Positions 55,687-64,000 of a stretch of 64,000 nt of DNA are shown one piece after another. Both the position numbers and the translations under genes were made by a program. The first letter of the stretch is position 1; the number at the start of each line of letters is the position of its first letter. The stretch comes from UBA4582 sp013204195 (GTDB lineage Bacteria; Pseudomonadota; Gammaproteobacteria; Pseudomonadales; Azotimanducaceae). Below the pieces are notes generated by a model. The model did not search any database. It had not been told where the DNA came from and saw nothing but the letters and a program-made list of their open reading frames with translations. Location of the stretch: the NCBI GenBank assembly GCA_963925735.1, contig CAWUUH010000014.1, positions 53,774-117,773 of the forward strand, given 5' to 3'.

Positions 55687-56652
55687 CTATTGACTCGGTC
55701 GCGCCAGTATCTCGGCAAAGACCGACCGATCGACATTACCGCCACTGGCCACCACTGCCACTCGACGGCCAATATTCACAGCTCGTTCTTGCATCGCGGC
55801 GGCAACAGCCGCGGCACCCGCACCTTCACAGACATTATGGGTACATTCAAAAATAACGCCCATGGCGGCTGCCACCTCGTCGTCGGTGACCGCGACGATA
55901 TGGTCGACGCTTGCCAAGATAACCTCTAACGCCAACGGGTCGGGCGTTCGGCAAGCCATGCCATCGGCAAGCAACGTGGATACGGGTGACTCGAGCAGAC
56001 GCCCGGCGTTAAATGAATCTGCGTAAGCAGTTGCATGAGCAGACACCACACCGACGACCTGAGTCGACAAGCCCAGCGCGTCACGAGCGGCAATCATGCC
56101 GCAGATGCCAGAGCCTAGACCGATAGGTACATAGACCACATCAATGTCGGGCACCGCCTGAAATAACTCAAGACTATAGGTGGCCACACCAGCAACCAGC
56201 AACGGATGCATCGAGGGCACCATCAACAGGCCTCTCTCTTCCGCTAACTGTATCGCATATTCTCGGGCCGCCTGAAAGTCTTCGCCGTGCTCAATCAGCG
56301 TGACACCCTGGGCTTGCATCGCCGCGTTCTTTTCAGTGCTGTTACCCTTTGGCACCACAATGGTGGCGGGAATACCATAATGCCGCGCAGCATAGCCTAC
56401 CGATTGACCATGATTACCACGTGTCGCACTAATCACGCCCTGAACTGGCTCGCCACTGGCCATCAAGTCAGCAAAATAGACCAGCCCACCACGGATCTTG
56501 AAGGCTCCTACAGGAGAATGATTCTCATGTTTGACCCAAACTTGCGTACCCAGCCGTTCACTCAACAAAGGCCAGTTAAGTTGTGGCGTCGGCGCCATCT
56601 CCGCGTAGACGATGCCGGCTGCGGCTTCTATGTCTGCAAGACTGATCTGCAT
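55687..56652 (-). CDS. Threonine/serine dehydratase-like PLP enzyme
   Basis: A 321-residue fold-type II PLP enzyme. The PLP lysine is in SPVGAFKIRGGL (near residue 49), the phosphate loop is GLGSGICGM (near 178), and the substrate loop ATRGNHGQSVGYAA is near residue 78. The ATG has AGGAAG upstream, 10 nt after the MFS gene stop. It likely deaminates L-threonine, L-serine or a hydroxy-aspartate to a keto acid. The regulatory ACT domain of biosynthetic IlvA is missing, which points to a catabolic type. Confidence 0.88.
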   Translation of the reverse strand: MQISLADIEAAAGIVYAEMAPTPQLNWPLLSERLGTQVWVKHENHSPVGAFKIRGGLVYFADLMASGEPVQGVISATRGNHGQSVGYAARHYGIPATIVVPKGNSTEKNAAMQAQGVTLIEHGEDFQAAREYAIQLAEERGLLMVPSMHPLLVAGVATYSLELFQAVPDIDVVYVPIGLGSGICGMIAARDALGLSTQVVGVVSAHATAYADSFNAGRLLESPVSTLLADGMACRTPDPLALEVILASVDHIVAVTDDEVAAAMGVIFECTHNVCEGAGAAAVAAAMQERAVNIGRRVAVVASGGNVDRSVFAEILARPSQ

Positions 56653-56662
56653 GTGGGTCTTC

Positions 56663-58138
56663 CTAATCCGGAGTTTCGATCGCAGCCAATCGGGCATTAC
56701 GACGCTCGATACGCTGCCTAAGCCGAGCATGACGAGCCGGGGTCAATGGGTATGACCAAATAAACAACATCGCCAGACCGAAGAAGAAAATTGGCCCGCA
56801 ACAGTAAACCAGGCGTAGACTCAAGACGCCAATTTCAGTGCTGGCCGCCACGCCGCCCGATGGATCAAACCCCAGCAACCCCACCAAATTCAACGAAAAT
56901 CCTGTACCCAGCGCCACCGCGAGTTTTTCTGTCAGACCAAGGATAGCAAAGTAGGTCCCGGCCCGACGCCCACCACTTCTGGCGGTATCCACATCAACCA
57001 CGTCCGCCAGCATCGCCACTGGCAGAAATTGCAGCCCACCGAAGCAAAAACCCTTGACGATAAAGAGCAGGAAGAATGCCAGGTAGTCACCGTAAGACAA
57101 AAACAGGTTGGCAAAGCTCACGATGGAAATCGTAATCAAAGTGCACATAAAGGCTCGGTGCTTGCCGATCTTCCGCCCCAACCAAAGCCAGAAAGGTATC
57201 GCCCCTAAACCAGCGATAAAGTAAAAGAAATAGGCAGCACCAATCGTCGGAATGCCAATAATGTCGCGAATGAAAAATAGCGACACTGCATTACGGAACG
57301 CCTCACCGAAAACTACCAGCAGCGCGATGATCAAGACGCGACGCATTGGGCCGTTCTTCCACAAATAGCGCAATCCTTCTTTCAGGGGCACTGTGTCTTT
57401 TTTTGTCGGTGGTGGCTCTTTAACAAAGGCCAGCACCACGAACACGCAAACCGGCAGCACCAAAATAATCGTCCATGCCAGCCCTGCGAGTACCGGACCG
57501 GTGAGCGTTGAGCGATTAACAATCTCCTTATCGGCCAAATCCCCAGTGAAAGCCCCTACCGCGTCCTGCCAGATAATCGTAAATACCTGACCAACAGAAC
57601 CGCTGCCATCGGCGGTCACCTCCACCAACATGGGCACTAGGGCTGCGAGCATCAGACCACCCAACACGAAAAACTCACGAGAAGCGGTGACCCTACTGCG
57701 TTGATGATAGTCGGTCGAGAGTTCCGCGCCCCACGCCCGATGGGGTAAAGCGATAATCGTACTACCCACAAAAAACAGCGTCAGGTAAATCAAAAAATAC
57801 CAGATACCCACGTCCGCTGGCGGGATAAACAACTTGTAGACACCCAGCATCATGATGGGCATACCCACCAGCAACCAAGGTTTGCGTCGCCCGAAGCGAG
57901 TGCGCCAGCGATCTGAAATCTCCCCCATAATCGGGTCGGTCAGCACATCAGTAAAACGTGCCAACATTAGAATCGTGCCCACCATCGCCAGGCTCATACC
58001 AAGTCCCCCGGCATAATGCGCAGGAATCCAGATAGCCAATGGATAACCAATCACCGCAAGGGGAATACCAATACTTCCGTGGGCATACAGCGTGGATTTG
58101 CTTAAGACCGCGCTGGAGTTCTCTTTCGATTCGCTCAT
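56663..58138 (-). CDS. GPH family sugar/cation symporter (MFS)
   Basis: A 491-residue, 12-helix transporter of the glycoside-pentoside-hexuronide family (MelB-like). The segment near residues 50-85 (ARFTDVLTDPIMGEISDRWRTRFGRRKPW, in parts) holds the Asp residues of the cation site. The charged loops GRKIGKHRAFM and DVVDVDTARSGGRRAGTYFA are also typical. It is just upstream of the threonine dehydratase-like gene and probably co-transcribed, so it may import the substrate of that enzyme or a sugar; this is not certain. Confidence 0.88.
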   Translation of the reverse strand: MSESKENSSAVLSKSTLYAHGSIGIPLAVIGYPLAIWIPAHYAGGLGMSLAMVGTILMLARFTDVLTDPIMGEISDRWRTRFGRRKPWLLVGMPIMMLGVYKLFIPPADVGIWYFLIYLTLFFVGSTIIALPHRAWGAELSTDYHQRSRVTASREFFVLGGLMLAALVPMLVEVTADGSGSVGQVFTIIWQDAVGAFTGDLADKEIVNRSTLTGPVLAGLAWTIILVLPVCVFVVLAFVKEPPPTKKDTVPLKEGLRYLWKNGPMRRVLIIALLVVFGEAFRNAVSLFFIRDIIGIPTIGAAYFFYFIAGLGAIPFWLWLGRKIGKHRAFMCTLITISIVSFANLFLSYGDYLAFFLLFIVKGFCFGGLQFLPVAMLADVVDVDTARSGGRRAGTYFAILGLTEKLAVALGTGFSLNLVGLLGFDPSGGVAASTEIGVLSLRLVYCCGPIFFFGLAMLFIWSYPLTPARHARLRQRIERRNARLAAIETPD

Positions 58139-58273
58139 ACAACACCTATCCTGGGCTTTACCTGAATAAAGCATGTTTTGACGGCGATGACAACCGAGAC
58201 AAAAGGGTTCATGGCCGACAGGTTAACGGGGCAGTCGAGTGAACAACCAACAACGTTTTCCAGTCATTCAATA

Positions 58274-58325
58274 AGCGCATTCAATCAGCGCATTCAATCA
58301 GCGCCTTCAATCAGGCGATTCAATC
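58274..58325. repeat. 13-nt tandem repeat, four copies
   Basis: AGCGCATTCAATC twice exactly, then AGCGCCTTCAATC and AGGCGATTCAATC. The array ends 6 nt before the stop of the small lipoprotein gene. Confidence 0.93.
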
Positions 58326-58330
58326 TGGGT

Positions 58331-58552
58331 TTACGGGATAATGCTCAATGCTTTCTGCTTTCCTGCGGCGTCCTTATTAATAATTGCCTGGACCGCAGCC
58401 GCATCTCGCATGGCCTGCTGCTGAACTGCCAAGGGATTACTCACTGGTTTTGTCACCGGTTCGGCCACTTCGGCGCTGCCACCGCAACCAGCCAATAGAG
58501 CCAACGTCGCAAAGGTCGCAAAGGTCGTAAAGGTCAGGGTTATATTTTTCAT
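58331..58552 (-). CDS. Small hypothetical lipoprotein
   Basis: A 73-residue protein with a lipobox signal peptide (LALLAGC, Cys23). The mature part is short and Ala/Gln/Lys-rich, starting with GGSAEVAEPV. The signal region contains an in-frame 9-nt repeat (encoding Thr-Phe-Ala twice). No family was recognised. A 13-nt repeat array lies just after its stop. Function unknown. Confidence 0.65.
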   Translation of the reverse strand: MKNITLTFTTFATFATLALLAGCGGSAEVAEPVTKPVSNPLAVQQQAMRDAAAVQAIINKDAAGKQKALSIIP

Positions 58553-59648
58553 TCGGGATTTACCTCTGGATCGGGATTAAACATCCGCTTATCGCCCGTA
58601 GGTATCCGATAGCAACGCGGCGTGCTCCCACAAACTAGCGTAAATATAACGATAAAGCGCGACATATCGACGAACCCACGATTTTTGCGGCTGCACGGCG
58701 AGTCCTAAGATATTGGCACCGCCCACCGCTCGAGCCGACTCGAACAACCTCACGTTTGAGGCAACCGGACAGGATGATTCGCTCAACATAGCGCGAGGGC
58801 TCCATGACTGGCGAATGACTAGCCGATCTCGCCGGGCACCGGCACCGGCGCCGGCACAGGACGATATTAAAAATTCACGGTGACCATTGATCGTCGCCAT
58901 AATATTTTATGGGCAACCAACCGCACCATCAGCTTTTGTAATCCGCATCCAACAGAACCATTGAGACCCCGCGAAGCACTCCCGGTACCTGTCGATCGAA
59001 ATAGAAAAATACCGTCATCAGCGACGCAAGGACAACAGGAATTGCCGCACAGCAACGAAAGTTCACTTCAATTCGCCGATGACAATAGGAGCAGATCGCA
59101 CCATGGTGTCACTCAATGGCGTCGACCTTTCCATATTCACACTCTGGGCATTTTCTGACGACTCTGATCAACCTAGCCAACTGCAGGAACATAGCTATTT
59201 ATTGCTCCTTTAGCACCGGGCAGTTAAGCACTTCATCTCGATTCACCGAGTTGGCAACAGTCGCCACCGCACAGGCAGTGAGTGACCGGCTAAGATAATA
59301 CTGACCCACTGATCTGACAGCCTGGTGGGCAGCAAATGACGCAACCGCTGCCGCTAGCGGTAAAATCCCAGCATTCACCTGCTGGCAACGCCGCCCGCTC
59401 TATTTTTGATAATAAGTGCCTATCGCCATCTCCATTTGAGGAATTGGACTGATCGATTTAAGCCTCAATCGGCGCCATCAATTATCCAACCCAAAAATTC
59501 GACAACGAGCAGAGATCTCTCAACATTGCCTGCGAAAGTGCTGATCAGCGACACCGTCGAAACATCTGGCAGACTAACCCGAACGGCCAACGGACGATAG
59601 TTGGCGCCACTAGACAGCACTAGACAGCACTAGACAGGACTAAACATC
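58553..59648. other. Gene-poor region of about 1.1 kb
   Basis: No convincing gene was found. It contains a short GGCACC repeat run (58838-58862) and a 10-nt tandem array at its end. The open frames in it have no ribosome site or recognisable family. It could hold decayed genes, regulatory RNA or long promoters, but nothing supports a specific call. Confidence 0.55.
59608..59637. repeat. 10-nt tandem repeat, three copies
   Basis: CACTAGACAG three times in a row, followed by a degenerate copy. It ends about 12 nt from the stop of the aldo/keto reductase gene. Confidence 0.9.
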
Positions 59649-60626
59649 CTAGGCAACTACCGCCTCGTCGATCCTCGCTATCAAAGCCTCTTCCAAGGGA
59701 CCGGCAGCTTCTGCTGCGAGACACTCGGCCAACTCTTCACGATTCTTGACGCCGAGAACAACCGTATCAACGCCGGGCATCGACAACGCATACTGATGAG
59801 CGAGAAAGGCGATACTGACACCGAGCTCAGCTGCGATCGTGCGAACACCCTGCGCACGATTAAAATCATGTCGTTCGGCGGAGTCCGGCTTAACATCCCG
59901 ATCAATAGCATCCGTTAAAGCGCCCGCAGCAACAGCCCGAATTCCCATTACGCCGACGCCCGCTGCGTGAGCCGCACGAATAACCGCACGAGGGTCAGCT
60001 TGCTCTTTACAGATCGCCATACTCCCCGGTGAATCCAGCAGGTTAGCCATACACTGCACCACATCTGGTCGATGGTTAGCGGCCAGCAGACCAAGATTGG
60101 TGACTTGGGTACTGGCTGCCGTCACACCCCAGGCGCCAATGCGCCCCTCTTGTTTCAGCTTCTCGAACACCCGCACCACATGGTCCTGGTAGTTGTGCCA
60201 CGTCACTGCAATATGGGGCAATGCTCGAGGGCGAAGACTCTCGGTCCAACCATCAGGTACTACGTAGCCGTGAAGAATAAACACATCAACATAGTCGCGC
60301 TGCAACCGCGCGCAACTGGCATCCAGCGACTGCACGAGCTTGTCTTCAATCAGCTCTGCGGCCACGCCGCCCACCATGCACTTGGTCGTGACCCGCACGT
60401 CATCGGGATAGCCCCCGGCAAATGCCAAACCCATGACCGTCTCGGCTTCACCCTGACCATACAGGGGCGCCATATCAAACAGATTGATACCACTGGCATA
60501 ACTGGCATTCACCGTGGCTAACGCCTCATCGCGGGAAGTTGTGCCCCATACCTGCCCGATACCACCGCCGCCCAGGGTCAAACGGCTAATATTGTCTAGC
60601 GGGCCCAGCGAATTCGTTTGCATCAT
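59649..60626 (-). CDS. Aldo/keto reductase
   Basis: A 325-residue TIM-barrel NADPH oxidoreductase. The catalytic Asp and Tyr are in NLFDMAPLYGQGEAE (near residue 51), Lys in TTKCMVGG (near 80) and His in FILHGYV (near 115). The C-terminal cofactor part has MPGVDTVVLGVKN. It resembles the D-threo-aldose dehydrogenase / pyridoxal dehydrogenase branch, but the substrate is not determined. The ATG has GGAG upstream; a TTG 12 nt earlier is an alternative. Confidence 0.88.
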   Translation of the reverse strand: MMQTNSLGPLDNISRLTLGGGGIGQVWGTTSRDEALATVNASYASGINLFDMAPLYGQGEAETVMGLAFAGGYPDDVRVTTKCMVGGVAAELIEDKLVQSLDASCARLQRDYVDVFILHGYVVPDGWTESLRPRALPHIAVTWHNYQDHVVRVFEKLKQEGRIGAWGVTAASTQVTNLGLLAANHRPDVVQCMANLLDSPGSMAICKEQADPRAVIRAAHAAGVGVMGIRAVAAGALTDAIDRDVKPDSAERHDFNRAQGVRTIAAELGVSIAFLAHQYALSMPGVDTVVLGVKNREELAECLAAEAAGPLEEALIARIDEAVVA

Positions 60627-60967
60627 GTTGCGCTCCAAGAAGTCAGTTGGTTGTCGATACCAGCAGGGATTGATTTAGCGATGCGGGTGCTTGGCCCCAC
60701 AGTGTCTAAAGATTTGGCGGCCTGAATGAGTCGAAGACAGCCCATTCCAATCCACCCTAAATAAAGACTCAGCCTTATCCTATACGCCACAGGCTTCCCT
60801 GACGAGACCTGGATCAAATAGCTCTAGTCTCGCAATGGCCTTGCGATGGTCTTCACCGGTCTGCCTCTCTGCCTGCGCCATTCAGCTCGATAACAACTCA
60901 CAACCGCGACAACAGAACAGCCTGTTACCGGTTATACTTGCGCCACTGATGGAAAGCGACAAGTGAC
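60627..60967. other. Intergenic region between the AKR and nuclease genes
   Basis: A 341-nt divergent spacer. It must hold the promoters of both flanking genes, but none was clear. No gene is seen. Confidence 0.5.
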
Positions 60968-61660
60968 ATGTTTCAAGCGGTCCCCCCTGTAAAACGTTGT
61001 AAGCTGATCCCATCAAATTCTTTGATCTATTGGCTATTGATACTGATTGCGCCTTGGTTTTCGCCACAATTTGTTGTGGCCGAAGCGCTCAAGGGCCAGG
61101 TTGTGGCTATCGCTGACGGCGACACTCTGACGCTGCTCGTGGGTTCCGCTCAACACAAGGTTCGCCTGACGGAAATTGACACACCTGAACGCGCCCAACC
61201 CTGGGGCCAAAAAGCGAAACAAGCCTTGGCAGTTAAAGTCTTTCAGCGCACGGTAATGGTCCAGGTCAGCGGTCATGATCGTTATGGCCGAACCCTGGGC
61301 CGAGTCTATCTCGACAATCGTGATATCAACCGAGAATTGGTCGAGGAAGGCCATGCCTGGGCTTATCGACAGTATCTCACCGACCAGGATTTCTTAACCG
61401 CCGAGGCCCTGGCCCGAGACCTAAAGCTCGGCCTGTGGGGCTCCCCTAACCCAGTCCCGCCTTGGGACTGGCGACGGGGCAAGCGCAAAGCCAAGCCCAG
61501 GGACGAAGACCTGGCTACAACAAGTCTGCAATGCGGTAACAAACACTTCTGCAAGGAAATGATCCATTGTGCTGAAGCCCGATTCCACTTGCTGACTTGC
61601 GGTGTAACGAGCCTTGATGGCGACAAAGATGGCATACCCTGCGAGGCACTGTGTAACTGA
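60968..61660 (+). CDS. Secreted thermonuclease-like protein with Excalibur domain
   Basis: A 230-residue protein with a signal peptide (hydrophobic run about residues 18-36, cleavage near VVAEA). The staphylococcal-nuclease domain has IADGDTLTLL, the catalytic RLTEIDTPE (Arg, Asp, Glu), and HDRYGRTLGRVY. The C-terminal Excalibur calcium-binding motif SLDGDKDGIPCEALC follows after a basic linker. It is predicted to cut DNA or RNA in the periplasm or outside the cell. The ssb-like gene follows 86 nt later. Confidence 0.9.
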   Translation: MFQAVPPVKRCKLIPSNSLIYWLLILIAPWFSPQFVVAEALKGQVVAIADGDTLTLLVGSAQHKVRLTEIDTPERAQPWGQKAKQALAVKVFQRTVMVQVSGHDRYGRTLGRVYLDNRDINRELVEEGHAWAYRQYLTDQDFLTAEALARDLKLGLWGSPNPVPPWDWRRGKRKAKPRDEDLATTSLQCGNKHFCKEMIHCAEARFHLLTCGVTSLDGDKDGIPCEALCN

Positions 61661-61746
61661 ATCCGTTAGACCAATTAGGTTTTGGGTATTAGGATAGACT
61701 GAGCACCTCTTCGACTACTGTTATCCAACGAACGGAAAATGGCACC

Positions 61747-62088
61747 ATGGGCCAAGGCGTCAACAAAGTCATCCTCATCGGCAACCTCGGGCAGGATCCA
61801 GAGACACGATTTATGCCGAATGGCAATCCTGTCACCACCTGCAGTATCGCCACCAGCAAGACCATCAAGGACAAGAAAACCGGCGAGGCAATTGAGCGCA
61901 CAGAATGGCATCGTGTTGTGTTCCTCCACCGTCTGGCGGATATTGCTGGGAAATATCTGAAGCAAGGCAGTCAAATTTACGTTGAAGGAGAGCTGCATAC
62001 CAAACAATGGGAAAGGGACGGTCAAAAGCATTATTCGACAGAAGTCATCGCAGGCGAGCTAGAAATTTTAGCGAATAATCCCACCTGA
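61747..62088 (+). CDS. Single-stranded DNA-binding protein, tailless form
   Basis: A 113-residue SSB. The OB fold matches E. coli SSB well: GVNKVILIGNLGQDPETRFMPNG at the N terminus, then TEWHRVVFLHRLADIAGKYL and GSQIYVEGELHTKQW. The protein ends at EILANNPT, directly after the OB fold, and has neither the Gly/Gln-rich linker nor the acidic DDDIPF-type tip used to recruit partner proteins. No frameshifted tail was found in the bases that follow. It may be a paralog of the main ssb located elsewhere. Confidence 0.93.
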   Translation: MGQGVNKVILIGNLGQDPETRFMPNGNPVTTCSIATSKTIKDKKTGEAIERTEWHRVVFLHRLADIAGKYLKQGSQIYVEGELHTKQWERDGQKHYSTEVIAGELEILANNPT

Positions 62089-62356
62089 CCGATGAGCTGA
62101 GATAGCCAAGACAATCCTTGAACTCACTCAGAGCACAGGCAAAACCACCCCTTGAGTCCCCTTGCAAGACATTGAGACGCCGCCAACAACCGTCGACTGA
62201 TTCGAAAACAAAAGTCGAGAATCACAGTTTGTGTCAAGCTGCTCTTAAGCCGCGTATCCGCAGCGTCGTCAATGCGCTAGCAAATCAATAACACCTATTC
62301 AATGCAGCTCATCAACGGGGCTGAGTGGTTCCCGACTCTAGGGGTTCGCGACAATA

Positions 62357-63493
62357 CTAAAAGAGTTTTTTGGAAGCGATCTCCGCACCTTGCGCCAAGG
62401 CGGCCAGCTTAGCGAAGGCCACATCAGGGTCTACACCTTGCATGCCAACATGTACACTAAAACCACAATCGACACCGGCCATGAGCTGGCTCGGATCAAT
62501 CAATTTTCCATAACGTACGATACGCTGCGCAACCAATTCGGGATGCTCCACATAATTTGATTGGCACTCGATAACCCCCGGGCACAGAATCTTGTTTGAC
62601 GGCACACGAGTGTCCTCAAAAATGGTCCACTCGTGTGCATGCCTAGGATTCGCAGCCTCGAACAATATGGTCTGCGGTTTTGCATCCCAGACGAGATCAA
62701 TGATCTCAGCTAACGCAACATCACAATGGTGTGGTCCAGGATAGTTACCCCAGCATAGATGCATACGCAACTGCTCTTCCGGGATATTGCGCACCGCGTG
62801 GTTCAAAGCGGCAATATTCATGCCCATACGTTTACGATAGTCTTCAAGACTCAAATTCGCATAGGTTGAGTGTCGGCCCATGGCCAGGTCTGGGCAGTCC
62901 AGCTGAACCTTAGCGCCAGAAGCTGCGATCGCTTCATATTCATGGCGCATTGCCTCAGCGATGGCAAAGACATAAGCCTCATCACTGTCGTAATACTGAT
63001 TCTCAAAAAAGATAGACACGACACCGGGCGACGCTGCGCTAGAAAAAATAGTCGATACACCACGGTCAGCTGCCGCCTTGTTCAGGTTCGCCATATCCAG
63101 TAGCGCCGCGTCTGGGTCGCTTACACTAATTTCGCCCGTGCATGCAGGTGCATAACGCTTCCTACGACCCGGATTAGCAGCAACGACCTCCTTCGACCGA
63201 GGAAACTCCTCAAGGTCCTTGAAAAAATAGCTTTCGACCGCTTCGCCGTCAAAACCACTCAACCGATCTTTCACATAGGTTGCATAGCTCGGCTTTGACA
63301 TCTCGCCATCGTTCAAATAGGTAATCCCACTATCCGCCTGACGACCAAATACCGAGTCGACGGCCGCTACAATTGATTCATCTAACGCTTTCGCATCAAC
63401 CGGGATGCCATCGGAGACAGCCCACATTAGCTTGATGAGTTCGTCAGGACGAGGCAAGCTGCCGGTATGTGTCGTTTCTATTCGGTTACTCAT
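62357..63493 (-). CDS. Cobalamin-independent methionine synthase family protein (MetE C-terminal-like)
   Basis: A 378-residue TIM-barrel protein of the MetE C-terminal family. The start has RIETTHTGSLPRPDEL, and the zinc-site regions are visible as HLCWGNYPGPHHC (near residue 248), ILFEAANPRHAHEW and GVDCGFSV near residue 345. It is half the size of true MetE (about 750 aa), so it more likely transfers a methyl or alkyl group between small thiols and other carriers. The ATG has GGAG upstream. It lies next to a CoA-ligase-type gene, which might mean a degradation pathway. Confidence 0.85.
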   Translation of the reverse strand: MSNRIETTHTGSLPRPDELIKLMWAVSDGIPVDAKALDESIVAAVDSVFGRQADSGITYLNDGEMSKPSYATYVKDRLSGFDGEAVESYFFKDLEEFPRSKEVVAANPGRRKRYAPACTGEISVSDPDAALLDMANLNKAAADRGVSTIFSSAASPGVVSIFFENQYYDSDEAYVFAIAEAMRHEYEAIAASGAKVQLDCPDLAMGRHSTYANLSLEDYRKRMGMNIAALNHAVRNIPEEQLRMHLCWGNYPGPHHCDVALAEIIDLVWDAKPQTILFEAANPRHAHEWTIFEDTRVPSNKILCPGVIECQSNYVEHPELVAQRIVRYGKLIDPSQLMAGVDCGFSVHVGMQGVDPDVAFAKLAALAQGAEIASKKLF

Positions 63494-63572
63494 TTCATTC
63501 TCCTCAACAAACTCATTTTGGTCATTAATAAAGAGCCTGACCGTGCCCAATTAATCGTTCATTAGCGCTTGA

Positions 63573-64000
63573 TCAGACTGTCGGCACGTCACTGTAGTCG
63601 ACGAGCTTTGATTTGTAGGTTTCTCTCGGTAGCGCATTGTATTGCACCAGCGTTACAGCGGTTGTCACCAACAAACGCTCTCGAATCATTGACTCGATTG
63701 ATTTTTTCAAACTCGCTTCATCTACATGAGCATCAACACCCAATTCAACCTGGATAGGTAATGGCGGGTCCTGCATGACGCCGCGCGCCGTTGGCCGAAT
63801 TTGCAGCATGCCCGACACACTGGGGGTAAATTCCTGAACGATGCTACGGATGGCTGTTGGAAACAGGTTTACGCCGCGAACGATCAACATATCATCGGTA
63901 CGACCGACACAGCGGATACGCGGCCCAGTTCTACCGGTAGGGTTGGGCTTCATATTGACGACCACATGGTCCCGACTACGAAATCTGAGCAGCGGCATAG
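63573..64000 (-). CDS. Phenylacetate-CoA ligase-like protein, C-terminal part (cut by window end)
   Basis: The last 142 residues of an AMP-forming ligase of the PaaK type. RCVGRTDDMLIVRGVNLFPTAIRSIV marks the hinge into the C-terminal lid domain, and RSRDHVVV precedes it. The N-terminal part with the AMP-binding motif lies beyond the right edge. The reaction is activation of a carboxylic acid to its CoA thioester; the substrate is unknown. It is upstream of the MetE-like gene, about 80 nt away, on the same strand. Confidence 0.85.
   Translation of the reverse strand, partial: MPLLRFRSRDHVVVNMKPNPTGRTGPRIRCVGRTDDMLIVRGVNLFPTAIRSIVQEFTPSVSGMLQIRPTARGVMQDPPLPIQVELGVDAHVDEASLKKSIESMIRERLLVTTAVTLVQYNALPRETYKSKLVDYSDVPTV

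Noticed and set aside
58274..58325. CRISPR-like repeat
   Set aside because: Copies are directly adjacent and only 13 nt long, so it is a simple tandem repeat.
58589..58900. Minus-strand open frame of 103 codons
   Set aside because: No ribosome site, a low-complexity Gly-Ala stretch from a GGCACC repeat, and no recognisable family.
62089..62356. Riboswitch or leader upstream or downstream of the MetE-like gene
   Set aside because: The gene starts at its other end; this spacer is downstream of it, and no SAM or cobalamin element was recognised near either end.

Overview
The window is chromosomal DNA of a gammaproteobacterium. Core blocks have the typical gammaproteobacterial order: tig-clpP-clpX-lon-hupB-ppiD, lolC-lolD-lolE, pstSCAB-phoU, dnaQ-rnhA-methyltransferase next to mltD, and greB, dgkA and slyD. 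The apbE/nqrM pair (Na+-NQR maturation) and an acyl-CoA-rich gene set fit a marine, heterotrophic lineage, but the genus cannot be fixed from this sequence alone. Genes are dense and coding is on both strands. One tRNA gene was found, tRNA-Leu(UAG). There is no rRNA, CRISPR array, insertion sequence or prophage.

Layout. 1-3.1 kb: a minus-strand operon of a DSD1-type PLP enzyme, a MaoC hydratase and an LLM-class flavin oxidoreductase. 3.2-7.8 kb: slyD with a His-rich zinc exporter, pdxH, an L-2-hydroxyglutarate-oxidase-like flavoprotein, and a second, longer CDF transporter. 7.8-10.9 kb: a small unknown gene behind two LexA boxes, then clpB with a probable sigma-32 promoter. 11-13.6 kb: dgkA, greB, hisC and a DUF2244 gene. 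13.7-16.2 kb: a TIR-transmembrane-TPR receptor-like protein coupled to a small secreted six-cysteine protein, followed by a degraded outer-membrane-type gene. 16.9-21.2 kb: the phosphate uptake operon. 21.3-28.5 kb: tesB, comEC, a DUF2062 gene and lolCDE. 28.7-34 kb: DAHP synthase, nqrM and apbE, a thioesterase, and arsJ with its partner GAPDH (arsenate detoxification by export of 1-arseno-3-phosphoglycerate).

34.2-41.8 kb: a lipoprotein gene, selA-selB (selenocysteine incorporation), an SDR, nudC, dnaQ, rnhA and a methyltransferase. 41.9-52.9 kb: mltD, ppiD, hupB, lon, clpX, clpP, tig and tRNA-Leu, a protein quality-control block. 53-64 kb is more accessory: a PhnA/YjdM-type zinc protein, a phosphotriesterase-like hydrolase, a secreted PqqB-like metallo-hydrolase, a threonine-dehydratase-like enzyme with a GPH sugar/cation transporter, a 1.1-kb gene-poor stretch, an aldo/keto reductase, a secreted nuclease, an SSB without the usual acidic tail, a MetE-like protein, and the end of a CoA ligase cut by the window edge.

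The two most notable items are: (1) the 110-residue unknown protein, whose promoter carries one LexA operator inside the -35/-10 spacer and a second over the start site, the layout of a tightly repressed SOS effector; and (2) the two-gene TIR/TPR plus secreted cysteine-rich protein unit, a plausible envelope-sensing or defence module. Several short tandem duplications (10-20 nt) sit just after stop codons across the window.
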